Source: Cohnella luojiensis (GTDB taxonomy: Bacteria; Bacillota; Bacilli; Paenibacillales; Paenibacillaceae). Taken from it: a DNA stretch of 64,000 bases. Below, piece after piece: positions 56,501 through 63,511 of the stretch. The position numbers were made by a program, and so were the translations under genes. A model generated the notes under the pieces. It was given only the letters and a program-made list of their open reading frames with translations, did no database searches and had not been told where the DNA came from. Each line of letters starts with the position of its first letter. Positions within the stretch are counted from its first letter, which is position 1. The stretch lies in assembly GCF_004564235.1 (NCBI RefSeq), contig NZ_SOMN01000011.1, forward strand, positions 1-64,000, read 5' to 3'.

Positions 56501-59500
56501 ACTGTTGACGGGGCCGAGACACAGTATAGCTATAATGCTTTAAATCAACTGCTGCAAGCCGGGGATACGTCGTACGAATATGACGATAACGGCAATCAAA
56601 TCGCACAAAACGGACCTGATAGCCGAGTTGAGTATGCATACAACAATGCGAACCAACTCACGGATGTTATATTTGAAGACGGCAGCTACGCGAAATATGC
56701 ATACGACGGATTGGGTCGAAAAGTATCTCGTGAAGAGCTTACGTTACATCAATGGACGCCTGAAGGTCCGAAAACGATCGAAGAGCAGCCAAAGAACAGC
56801 AACGGCAATGGTAATAACAACAATAGCAATGGCAACTCCGACCATGCAAATAACGGAAATGCTTATGGTAAAGTGGGTTGCGTTGATAACAACGGGAACG
56901 GTAATGGCAATGGCAATGGCAATGGCAATGGCAATGGCAATGGCAATGGCAATGGCAATGGCAATGGGAATAGTTCTTCTAATGGCAAAGGAACACCTAA
57001 TGAGAACGCACTTTTAAACGGGGAAGGCAACAAATACGGATTGTACAAGAATCTTGACGGTGACCCTAGTACGGGTGATCCGACAGCTCCATCGATTAAG
57101 CCAGATTTAGAACAGACCGTCTATCAGTATATGGGCATGTCCAACATCATCCATAAAGAATACAGCGACAAGGGCTCCCCATACGCAGAATATTACATGG
57201 GTCCAGGTAGTGAGGTTGTATCTCGCAAGATGTTCGGATTACACGGACTGACTAATCCAAGCAAAGAACCAGATTTGGATACAAACGGCGGCCTAATGTA
57301 TTATTTGTCTAACGGCAGGCATACCGTCAGTGAACTGACCGATCGCCACGGCAGCGTTATCGAAAGCTATCGTTACGATGCATTCGGGGGTATTTTCAGC
57401 GGCATTACCGCACCGTACAATACTGCAGGCTACACTGGTCAGCATTATGACGACAAGTCCGGGCTGATGGATTACGATGCCCGTTGGTATGATTCGACAT
57501 CTGCTCGTTTCCTAACCGAGGATACCTGGCCGGGAGTATTAAATGAACCCTATACACAAAATCGCTATGCATATGTCGGTAATAACCCCATTAACATGTG
57601 GGACCCGACTGGACACGTGCCGCAGTGGGTGAGGTCCAATAGTAATTTCACGGAAATCAGTACATCAACCGATTATAATTACGATTTCGACCAAGACGGT
57701 GACGGTTTAGCGAACGATTGGTACTATACGGAAAATTATAAAGCTTGGTATGAATTTAACAGCTACAGCAGTTCTTCGGTGACGGTTCATGATAATCGAG
57801 TAGAAAGTGAACGGTATTATACGGATTTCTATACAAAAACGATCTCCGAGAGCTGGAATTACACCTATCATCAAGACACGATTTGGAATGTTAGCTTTAT
57901 TGGAACAATTGAAGATCACGACTCATCGTCCGTTGATTTTGGTGAAATGACGGATTATGAATGGACCGAAACTACAACAGCCGGAGAAGTGGCGGAAGCA
58001 AATGAAGAAGCAAAGAGGATCTATGGGGAGCCGCCGGCAAACGCATATAAAAAGGTTACCTTCTCGGTTAACGGAATTCCAGTTACACGAAGTCATTCTC
58101 TGGATGGGGTTACCATCGCAGCGGAAGTGATTGTAGGTGGTGGAACGATCTCGACGTTACCTAGCGTAGAACAACATATCGTGCAAAATTCCATATTCTC
58201 ATTTATTTTATCCAACGCTGCAATAGGTAATCTTGTAGTACCGTCATCTTTAGGAATACCCATGGATGATATATCAGAAGAAGACGAAAGATCACTCATG
58301 GAGCTCGCTCGAAAGAATGAAGCTATGTTTGGGGTAGAAGCTCAACTTACAGCAATCGACGAGCTGTTGGCAGCTTATAATGAATATGAGTTGCTTCTTA
58401 AAGAAATTGTATCCCTAAATCAAGAAAGCCTTAGATTGCTGCATGAAATAAAAGCGGGCAATGAGCTTCAACGTGATCTTATTCGGGGTTTGAAAGACGA
58501 AATTAATCAAGTGATGGTTGATGTTAATGATATTATTGTCCGAGAGCAAAATAGGTTCAGTGAAACAGGAAGTCCAATCCGTTCAAAGGGATCTTATACT
58601 GAGCTAGACCTAGAACAAATGGTAAAAGACGAAGCGTTGAGAAGACAGTATATGGGTACTAGTGATATTGAACTTGCCATTGATACGCTAGGACAAATCA
58701 AGCTCTCTGATACCTTTCAGCAATTATTGATCGGTAAAGCATCGAGTAAAGTTACAGTGGCTGGAACCTCGATACAAGTAGGTTTAGGCTTAATTGGATT
58801 GGATGCACCGTGGGACATCCAAAGCATTGCTTATGATTTAGAAAATTGGGAGTGGAGCTTAGACCATGCTGGTGAAACCTTAATAGATACCGCAAGTTTA
58901 GTCCCTATTATTGGTGCTCTAAAGTACGGTGATGAGGTTAAAGACATATTAAAAGGTTGCAACTGCTTCACTGCAGGAACAAAGGTTCTAACAGACGAAG
59001 GGGAGAAGAATATCGAAGACATTGAGGTCGGAGATATGGTTCTTTCCAAGGATGAAGAAACAGGTGAACAGGCTTATAAAGAGGTAATTCAACTACACCG
59101 CAACGAGAAGGATACAACTTATAAGCTATCAGTAGGCAATCAAATTATTGAAACTACCGATAATCACCCATTCAGGGTAGAAGGTAAGGGATGGGTACTC
59201 GCAGTTGACTTGAAGGTGGGCGATGAACTAGTTCAAAGTAACGGAAATCATCTAAAGATTGACAACATTGAAATTGTACATCACGATGAGAAAGTAAAGG
59301 TCTACAACTTCACTGTGGCTGATTTTCATACTTACTTTGTTAGTAGTTTAGGTATTTGGGTTCATAATATCGAGTGTAAGTTACCCAATGTGAAGACATA
59401 TGAACAAGCAAGAAATCAAGCTACGGACATTCTCGGGGACTTTGGTGAAGGCTCTACGGCTTGGATTGGTGGTATGGAAAGTAGCTATGGATATGGAAAA

Positions 59501-59686
59501 GTGATTGGCAGGATTTCTGCCGATGGCAAAAAGCGTTGGCGAGTTGATTGGGATTCAGAAAAAGGCATGCATATTAATATCGATGATTTTAGTAACGGGA
59601 AAGGCGACAAAGCATACAAAGCTTATATTCCGTTTGAGGGTAACGAAGATACATTCAAGTCTTATATTGATATGTTAAATAAATAA
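50573..59686 (+). CDS. Giant RHS/YD-repeat polymorphic toxin
   Basis: 3037 aa. DUF6531 start (MNHPVDLATGLLKLQATDI), long YD repeats (YEYDALGRL-type) to about residue 1760, a Gly/Asn linker (~1788-1915), more YD repeats, a second linker (~2076-2135), and the RHS core ending at DPTG (2344). Then a helical region, a HINT pretoxin domain (~2798-2932, CFTAGTKV to VHN) that should cut or release the ~105-aa C-terminal toxin (HINIDDFSNGKGDKAYKA). Toxin activity is unassigned. Lower GC than neighbours suggests transfer. The ATG 50573 has only a weak ribosome site; see the in-frame TAA upstream. Confidence 0.9.
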   Translation: MNHPVDLATGLLKLQATDIHLPGIGFGFDLERKYDSTASEPGAFGIGWDYNWSSLLRMYSDYAMGEFRWDETAASYTFMKDDPDGYILKYDGDDKVNYELHKGHYEPSDGEQLERINENEYVVTTSSGAKVTYSGYFAPWRSVQDVRAGKMVKLQDRYGNTMSFTYNDSGNLTNITDTANRHIQLQWENGVISKLIDPMDNETTFNYDTSGRLIVVTSPEGRTVSYDYDAKNRLSSIINGEGAIKTFQYNNQNKVVSIKDNNGSVQLAFAYSVDKTELTDALNNLWVYGIADGKVSYTTNPLEETISYQYNDKDKVTRVESVRGIEKTEYNADGHVTKLTEVSGAVTRYEYDDQWKLPKRITHPEGSLTTFEYDDRGNIKLRTNPDGVIGLFKYDDRGRLVSMSNEEGGLIQFYYDDSGNIVKKTDPLGIETLYEYDLNGRLVKETSPGGFQADMTYDKDGIAIRLITGNTAITEYQYDLNGLLVEEKNPLGLVTTYERTEEGNLIHIKDGLQRSDSYKFDRMGRLSEATDSIGRITLFTRDAIGRVTVLIDSLGRTTQYTYGSFGVKTVESPNGKLEYEYDAAGQLSKTKDEHGRTTTLLYDNMGRLLEARDPIGRTRYYTYDAAGRVLTEQRPDGSLIANEYNSLGLLEKTTYPDGTAIQYVYDIANRLMKTVYRDGSISEVIYGVNGQPAKIINALGQAITYVYDEANRVQQVIDPKGNTLKLAYNKSDLLTSVADPLGGIISYEYDEGGQLNKVTDALGQTIQYDYDLLGRIVRTVNPEGRETKWIYDDQMNQTIVTDALGGKYIYEFNLRNQIKRMTDPLEHSSTISYNNMGLPTLITDELGYQTTYTYDAIGRLLSTADPEGATTSYIYNEMDQIVKVTNALNQTTEMTYDVIGNVTTVTDFRERKSEFFYDAMDRRTALVDTLGSRWSWEYDALGQVTKMTDPLGHKKELTYNALGQMIEVKEAEGAVTKLDYDALGRMINQTDALGHTTSFHYDANGQVKRMTDALGQVTSYDYSKSGELIHYVNETGHGTTWTYNKLGLPATITNVLGQVETYEYDKAGRMIRSVDPQGAATEYRTDALGRTVSVTDALHQTTAFRYDGAGRTLEITDALGASKQFSYDNLGRLTSEKDRRGMRSEIVYDDIQGIRTITDASGASTTVQTDALDRIVKSTDPLGHATEWVYNALGSPVQQLDANGNLTSWEYNSKQQVIQVKDPKGDVTKFEYDLVGNQTKETNALNAVTVYSYDALDRLALAVLPNGGTIQNTYSADGNLTQRTDAEGGIWKWEYDLLGRAVSETNPLGYQKSLEYNAMGLPTVVRDELGAETVYKYDVLGRLTHQKDALGSIWSYEYDALGQPVRTVDPLGSVYIYEYDSEGNVIAMEDPLKHRTEYAYDQVGRMTEMKDPAGYSTLWGYNDSGLLTSVTNALGDATSFDYDPINRLVKQTSPSGAVEQRVYDANGNLASLIDPLGHKTQYEYDALNQLVSVTDSLNGKTTYTYDGMGQLAKLTDANGNNRSWTYNLNGQPLSEINALGKDTQYSYDAAGQLKEMLDPKNQQTRYSYTPRGQISAVESTDDKVEYAYDLMGRMSEVSNHTSKEQFSYDKLGRVISQNNVSIGKSINYEYDANSNLTQLTNSEDRVTRYEYDVRDQMVSMTDPEGNRSAFEYNAMGIETKRDLANGNQIISTYDQDSQLVKVDNRNSDGSTISSFAYEYDAAGRKISETEAGSRIDYGYDALNRLTDVSYGTGKAASNQSFTQVASLNNDYLYSPYVQVAAADKETGNGNGNGGNSWGNGSENGGGNSSSSNNGNGNSNGNGNGNGNSSSPDAGTTGNSGSSDNGKGNNGNGDSSNGNGNGNNNGNNNGNNNGNNNGNNNGNNSGNNNGNGNGNKGNGNGNGNGNGNGNGNGNKNYSAPSCQPGIVKPTAIDNEGETEIVEEIPFPIFKEVQLGYLMDRYTHASYSYDPVGNRLTMTVDGAETQYSYNALNQLLQAGDTSYEYDDNGNQIAQNGPDSRVEYAYNNANQLTDVIFEDGSYAKYAYDGLGRKVSREELTLHQWTPEGPKTIEEQPKNSNGNGNNNNSNGNSDHANNGNAYGKVGCVDNNGNGNGNGNGNGNGNGNGNGNGNGNGNSSSNGKGTPNENALLNGEGNKYGLYKNLDGDPSTGDPTAPSIKPDLEQTVYQYMGMSNIIHKEYSDKGSPYAEYYMGPGSEVVSRKMFGLHGLTNPSKEPDLDTNGGLMYYLSNGRHTVSELTDRHGSVIESYRYDAFGGIFSGITAPYNTAGYTGQHYDDKSGLMDYDARWYDSTSARFLTEDTWPGVLNEPYTQNRYAYVGNNPINMWDPTGHVPQWVRSNSNFTEISTSTDYNYDFDQDGDGLANDWYYTENYKAWYEFNSYSSSSVTVHDNRVESERYYTDFYTKTISESWNYTYHQDTIWNVSFIGTIEDHDSSSVDFGEMTDYEWTETTTAGEVAEANEEAKRIYGEPPANAYKKVTFSVNGIPVTRSHSLDGVTIAAEVIVGGGTISTLPSVEQHIVQNSIFSFILSNAAIGNLVVPSSLGIPMDDISEEDERSLMELARKNEAMFGVEAQLTAIDELLAAYNEYELLLKEIVSLNQESLRLLHEIKAGNELQRDLIRGLKDEINQVMVDVNDIIVREQNRFSETGSPIRSKGSYTELDLEQMVKDEALRRQYMGTSDIELAIDTLGQIKLSDTFQQLLIGKASSKVTVAGTSIQVGLGLIGLDAPWDIQSIAYDLENWEWSLDHAGETLIDTASLVPIIGALKYGDEVKDILKGCNCFTAGTKVLTDEGEKNIEDIEVGDMVLSKDEETGEQAYKEVIQLHRNEKDTTYKLSVGNQIIETTDNHPFRVEGKGWVLAVDLKVGDELVQSNGNHLKIDNIEIVHHDEKVKVYNFTVADFHTYFVSSLGIWVHNIECKLPNVKTYEQARNQATDILGDFGEGSTAWIGGMESSYGYGKVIGRISADGKKRWRVDWDSEKGMHINIDDFSNGKGDKAYKAYIPFEGNEDTFKSYIDMLNK
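55930..56314. repeat. In-frame Gly/Asn repeat tract, first
   Basis: Runs of the hexamer GGCAAT/GGTAAT and a 12-bp AACAATAACGGA block. Lengths are multiples of 3, so slippage would change linker length without breaking the frame. Confidence 0.9.
56799..56976. repeat. In-frame Gly/Asn repeat tract, second
   Basis: GGCAAT hexamers (56904-56968, near perfect) plus looser AAC/GGC triplets. It lies between YD repeats and the RHS core of the same protein. Confidence 0.9.
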
Positions 59687-59701
59687 GTGGCAGGTGTAAG
59701 T

Positions 59702-60103
59702 ATGACTTTATTTGATGAATGTATTGAAGCACTATTACCTCAAGTCGAAGTTCTACCTATTAGTCAAAGGAATGAACACACCCGATTAATGACAGCGGAA
59801 TATCCAATTTCAATTAATGGGAGAATTGACTGGGGAATGGTAGGGTTTAAGCAGAAAGTTAGTTCATGCAATGAAATAGTCGATGTATTAAAAGAACATT
59901 TTGATACTATTAACACTGATGTATTGATAATTTGGGATGGGGCTCATTTACCAGTAGTTAAGAGTAAATTAACAAAAATTTTTGAGTATATTGACGATGT
60001 AACAGCTGTGGGTTTTGATACGTGGCTATATTGTCCTGAACAAAACTATGTAATTGAATTTTACCATGAGGGTGAAATTACAGTAGGGTATGAAGTACTG
60101 TAA
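59702..60103 (+). CDS. Candidate immunity protein of the RHS toxin
   Basis: 133 aa from ATG 59702, 8 nt after AGGTG; a GTG at 59687 is in frame but lacks a site. Soluble alpha/beta protein without a signal peptide, so cytosolic, as expected for immunity. The end WLYCPEQNYVIEFYHEGEIT resembles the (E/Y)xYHxGxI tails of some contact-inhibition immunity proteins. It starts 16 bp after the toxin and shares its low GC. Position is the main evidence. Confidence 0.7.
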   Translation: MTLFDECIEALLPQVEVLPISQRNEHTRLMTAEYPISINGRIDWGMVGFKQKVSSCNEIVDVLKEHFDTINTDVLIIWDGAHLPVVKSKLTKIFEYIDDVTAVGFDTWLYCPEQNYVIEFYHEGEITVGYEVL

Positions 60104-60118
60104 TAAGTATACCTGTTA

Positions 60119-60155
60119 GAGACCTTGGGGCATTAACCTCCAAGGTCTTTCTTTT
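60119..60155 (+). terminator. Terminator after the toxin-immunity pair
   Basis: AGACCTTGGGG pairs with CCTCCAAGGTCT around CATTAA, then TTCTTTTATT. Confidence 0.85.
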
Positions 60156-60592
60156 ATTCCCTACCCAGTGCCAAATGAATCGGGCGGCTAAGTGACAGAT
60201 GTAATTTTCATTTGAAAAGAACTCATGATGGTAAAACTTCATGGTAAAATTACAAACAACCTCATGCAAGTAAATACTGTCGGTAAAGATGCCCTTAGTT
60301 TTGACTGATTTACGCAGAACCCATGGATGTGATCCTGAATGTGATTGTTCCGAAGAACTCATGGACATGATGGCTTAACATGAAGAAGGCGGACGAGACC
60401 GTCGAGACTCCGACATGCTGACTTAAGTAACGGCAGACCGGACAATGTACCATAGCGGACAGATCGTGGTGCAAACGCAAAGCTCGAAGGTTCAAACATT
60501 AGGATTGACCGTGAGTATGTCATAATCGTCACACAGCAGACAACCCCTGAAGTGGGCTGCGAGCAACTTCGTAAACTTAGAGCCGATAAACT
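60156..60592. other. Unassigned stretch between toxin operon and a second terminator
   Basis: No ORF with a ribosome site on either strand. It ends at a strong terminator (60593-60640) that has no gene in front of it, so a small RNA or the decayed end of a further immunity gene is possible. Short direct repeats such as ATGGTAAAA (60226 and 60240) were noted. Nothing further recognised. Confidence 0.35.
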
Positions 60593-60640
60593 TAGGACAC
60601 TTGATTCACCATTTGGTGATTTGGGGTGTCCTTTTTATTT
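60593..60640 (+). terminator. Strong intrinsic terminator without a gene upstream
   Basis: AGGACAC pairs with GTGTCCT, with inner ATTCACCA/TTTGGTGAT pairing, then TTTTTATTTTTTG. Confidence 0.8.
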
Positions 60641-60836
60641 TTTGAATCAATCAATCGAGAAAGGGGCTAGCTGCCGCAACTATATAATACTTAATACTGT
60701 AATTAGGCTATTCAATGGCGGTTACGTCTACCATGTGCCGCGTTGTCGCCGCGAATAACACACTACCATTTCCGAAAAGTCTGCAAATTCCGAACGATAC
60801 CACCGTAAATAGGGGTCGAATATTCGTAAATAACCG

Positions 60837-60865
60837 TTGACAGACAGGGGCTTACGACCTAGAAT
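60837..60865 (+). promoter_or_regulatory. Promoter of the pbuG transcript
   Basis: -35 TTGACA (60837-60842), 17-bp spacer, -10 TAGAAT (60860-60865). Transcription would start just before the riboswitch. Confidence 0.8.
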
Positions 60866-60896
60866 ATGGATTGGACAAACAACTGAATAATATCTT

Positions 60897-60961
60897 TTCG
60901 TATAATCCCGGGGATTGGCCCGGGAGTCTCTACGAGGTCACCGCAATGATCTGTCTACGGA
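60897..60961 (+). ncRNA. Guanine/hypoxanthine riboswitch before pbuG
   Basis: P1 TTTCG-TATAAT, P2 CCCGGGG/CCCGGG, J2-3 GTCTCTAC (TCTAC core), P3 and TGTCTACG. The C in the final CTACG segment is the guanine-type specificity base. Confidence 0.9.
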
Positions 60962-61026
60962 AAGGGAAAGCATGCCGAGGGGATACGCGCGTTCTCCGCC
61001 GGAATGATTTTTCCCGGTTGTGCGGA

Positions 61027-61058
61027 ACCTAGAGATGTATTCTCTGGGTTTTTTGTAT
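61027..61058 (+). terminator. Expression-platform terminator of the pbuG riboswitch
   Basis: AACCTAGAGA pairs with TCTCTGGGTT across TGTAT, then TTTTT. Guanine binding is expected to favour it. Confidence 0.75.
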
Positions 61059-61115
61059 GTTTATACTTAGTTTTTCCACATTCATTCAAAATCTGAAGGG
61101 AGAGTTTATGGAGAC

Positions 61116-62510
61116 ATGGAAAGTTTCTTTAAGCTAAAAGAACTGGGAACGAACGTACGCACAGAGATCATGGCCGGTTTGACAACGTTTATGACGATGG
61201 CGTACATTTTGGCGGTTAACCCGGGCATTCTGGGAACCGCGGGACTTGATCCTTATGGCGTATTTCTCGCAACGGCTTTGGCGGCAGGTATTTTTACGAT
61301 CGCGATGGGCTTGTTCGTTAACTTCCCCGTCGCATTGGCGCCGGGAATGGGGCTTAACGCTTTCTTCGCTACGACGGTAATCGCTTCTAAAGCGACCGAC
61401 AATCCGATCTCGCCTTCCATGGGATTGGCTGCGGTATTTATCTCCGGGGTTATTTTCCTCATTCTAACGCTCACGCAAATTCGGCAAATTCTTATCGTAG
61501 CGATCCCCGATGCGCTTAAGCATGCGATCACGGTAGGAATCGGGCTTTTCATTACGATTATCGGATTGAAAAACAGCGGACTTCTGACGGTAGCGCTAGA
61601 CGCGCAAGTAACCGAAGTGGCTAAAGGCCAATTTACGGATTTGCTGGGCTTTGAAACGGTATTCCATATGGGGAATCTTGAAGAACCAAGCGTATACATG
61701 ACGATCCTCGGCTTGGCTATCATCTCGGTACTTATGGTACTTAAGGTTCGCGGCGCTATTCTGTACGGAATCTTGCTCGTAACGCTGCTTGGTCTCATCC
61801 CGGGCATTGACCTTGTGAGCTTAAAAGCCCTTGAGGGCCAAGATTGGGTTCCGCAGATGGACAAGCTGAACTTCTGGGATTTCGATTTCGCGGATTTGTT
61901 GACGACGGGACTGCTTACGGCGGTAGCGACGTTCACTTTCGTTGAATTGTTCGATACTTTCGGCACTTTGGTAGGTACGGCAAACCGTGCCGGATTCTTC
62001 AAAGATAAAGAAAAGGGCAAGAAAATCGTAGGTAAAGCGATGTTCGTTGACGCGGTTGCGGTCAGCGGCGGCGCCATGCTGGGTACGAGTACGGTAACGG
62101 CATACGTGGAAAGCTCCGCGGGTATCGCCGAAGGCGGACGAAGCGGTTTGACCGCCGTATCGACGGGAGTATTTTTCCTCCTCGCGTTATTCTTGGCTCC
62201 GGTTGCTTTGCTGGTTCCTTCGGCAGCTACAAGCGCGGCGTTGATCATCGTCGGCGTATTGATGCTCCAATCGGTCAAAGAAATCGACTTCTCCGACTAT
62301 GTCGTCGGCATTCCGGCTTTCTTGACGATCGCCCTTATGCCTTTCACTTACAATATCGCGAACGGTATTTCCTTCGGTATCGTTTCCTACGTATTGCTTG
62401 CATTCGTGGCGAACCTTGCCGGAGACAAGAAACATCGGATTCACTGGCTGATGTGGGTGTTGTTCTTCATCGTTATCGCCCGCTACGCATTCGTCGGTTC
62501 GCAGGGCTAA
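61116..62510 (+). CDS. pbuG: Hypoxanthine/guanine permease (NCS2, AzgA-like)
   Basis: 464 aa, about 12-14 membrane helices. The AzgA-type start is GLTTFMTMAYILAVNPGIL; NFPVALAPGMGLNAFFA and FVELFDTFGTLVGTA are characteristic of purine permeases of this group. GAAGGGAG precedes the ATG at 61116. The guanine riboswitch upstream supports purine uptake. Confidence 0.95.
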   Translation: MESFFKLKELGTNVRTEIMAGLTTFMTMAYILAVNPGILGTAGLDPYGVFLATALAAGIFTIAMGLFVNFPVALAPGMGLNAFFATTVIASKATDNPISPSMGLAAVFISGVIFLILTLTQIRQILIVAIPDALKHAITVGIGLFITIIGLKNSGLLTVALDAQVTEVAKGQFTDLLGFETVFHMGNLEEPSVYMTILGLAIISVLMVLKVRGAILYGILLVTLLGLIPGIDLVSLKALEGQDWVPQMDKLNFWDFDFADLLTTGLLTAVATFTFVELFDTFGTLVGTANRAGFFKDKEKGKKIVGKAMFVDAVAVSGGAMLGTSTVTAYVESSAGIAEGGRSGLTAVSTGVFFLLALFLAPVALLVPSAATSAALIIVGVLMLQSVKEIDFSDYVVGIPAFLTIALMPFTYNIANGISFGIVSYVLLAFVANLAGDKKHRIHWLMWVLFFIVIARYAFVGSQG

Positions 62511-62551
62511 TTCCTTCGCGCGTATGAGCTGAAAAGCTCATGGCATAAATC

Positions 62552-62593
62552 AACCCCGCTTCACTTCCGGGTATCGGAGGTGGGGCGGGGTTT
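62552..62593 (+). terminator. Intrinsic terminator after pbuG
   Basis: AACCCCGC pairs with GCGGGGTT, with inner TCCGG/CGGA, then TTTCC. Confidence 0.85.
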
Positions 62594-62696
62594 TCCATTT
62601 TCGTTCCTCTTCGCCATCGCAAAGCAGAATGACAACCAAAATTGTGTCAAAATCCGAACATTAATATTTCATGACTACCAAAGCGTTCGTCTTTGT

Positions 62697-62726
62697 TTGA
62701 CAATCCAACCGGGTCTAGGGTAAACT
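62697..62726 (+). promoter_or_regulatory. Promoter of the pur operon
   Basis: -35 TTGACA (62697-62702), 18-bp spacer, -10 TAAACT (62721-62726). Confidence 0.7.
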
Positions 62727-62774
62727 TAGAAGCGTCATAAAAGCATTTGCTAGCCTTACGAGGCAAGGCTTAAT

Positions 62775-62840
62775 GCGCGTATAAGTCGGGAATCGGCCCG
62801 AACGTCTCTACCCGGAAACCCTAATTTCCGGACTACGCGG
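62775..62840 (+). ncRNA. Guanine riboswitch before purE
   Basis: GCGCGTATAAG, P2 TCGGG/CCCGA, the core GTCTCTACCCGG, P3 CCGGAAA/TTTCCGG and GGACTACGCG closing P1. Final C in ACTACG marks guanine type. Confidence 0.92.
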
Positions 62841-62936
62841 AAATCGTCAAGACACCTATATGGAAGCGCGGACCATCCCAGGTTCGGGCTTCCTCTTGTC
62901 GCCGTTGCGCGGTAGGTATCCGTAGTAGAGATTTGA

Positions 62937-62980
62937 AGGCCGAATGGGGAATACTAACTGTATTCCCAGCGGCCTTTTTT
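62937..62980 (+). terminator. Expression-platform terminator of the purE riboswitch
   Basis: AGGCCG...GGGGAATAC pairs with GTATTCCC...CGGCCT, then seven T. An open frame running through it (from 62933) is not the purE start. Confidence 0.85.
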
Positions 62981-63022
62981 TATTGCGGGAAGCAAAGATT
63001 GCAACTGGGGAAGGGTGGAACC

Positions 63023-63511
63023 ATGTCATCACTTGTCGGCGTCATCATGGGAAGCACGTCGGATTGGGAAACGATGAAGAAAGCGTGCGACGTGTTGGAG
63101 GAGCTAAACATTCCGTACGAGAAAAAAGTCGTTTCCGCGCATCGGACGCCGGATCTGATGTTTGAATATGCTGAATCCGCCGCTTCGCGCGGCTTGAAAG
63201 TGATCATCGCGGGAGCAGGGGGCGCAGCCCACCTTCCGGGTATGGTCGCAGCCAAAACCGTTCTGCCCGTAATCGGAGTGCCTGTTCAGTCCAAAGCTCT
63301 GAACGGGCTTGATTCGTTACTGTCGATCGTACAGATGCCAGGTGGTATCCCCGTTGCTACGGTCGCCATCGGAACGGCCGGAGCCACGAACGCGGGATTG
63401 CTTGCGGCGCAAATGATCGGTTCGTTCGATCCTGAAGTACAAGCTCGCGTCTCGGCGCGTCGTGACAGAATTACGCAAGACGTTCTGGATAATGCGGAGT
63501 TGCCATCATGA
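63023..63511 (+). CDS. purE: N5-carboxyaminoimidazole ribonucleotide mutase
   Basis: 162 aa from ATG 63023, after AAGGGTGG. Class I Pur[32 protein letters not shown] and [13 protein letters not shown]. De novo purine synthesis, converting N5-CAIR to CAIR. First gene of the pur operon under the guanine riboswitch; stop overlaps the purK start. Confidence 0.97.
   Translation: MSSLVGVIMGSTSDWETMKKACDVLEELNIPYEKKVVSAHRTPDLMFEYAESAASRGLKVIIAGAGGAAHLPGMVAAKTVLPVIGVPVQSKALNGLDSLLSIVQMPGGIPVATVAIGTAGATNAGLLAAQMIGSFDPEVQARVSARRDRITQDVLDNAELPS

Noticed and set aside
60552-60758. 68-aa frame after the toxin operon
   Set aside because: It runs through the terminator at 60593-60640 and has no ribosome site.
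62933-63022. Extended start of purE
   Set aside because: The extra codons are the riboswitch terminator hairpin and T-run; the ATG at 63023 has a ribosome site and the usual protein start.
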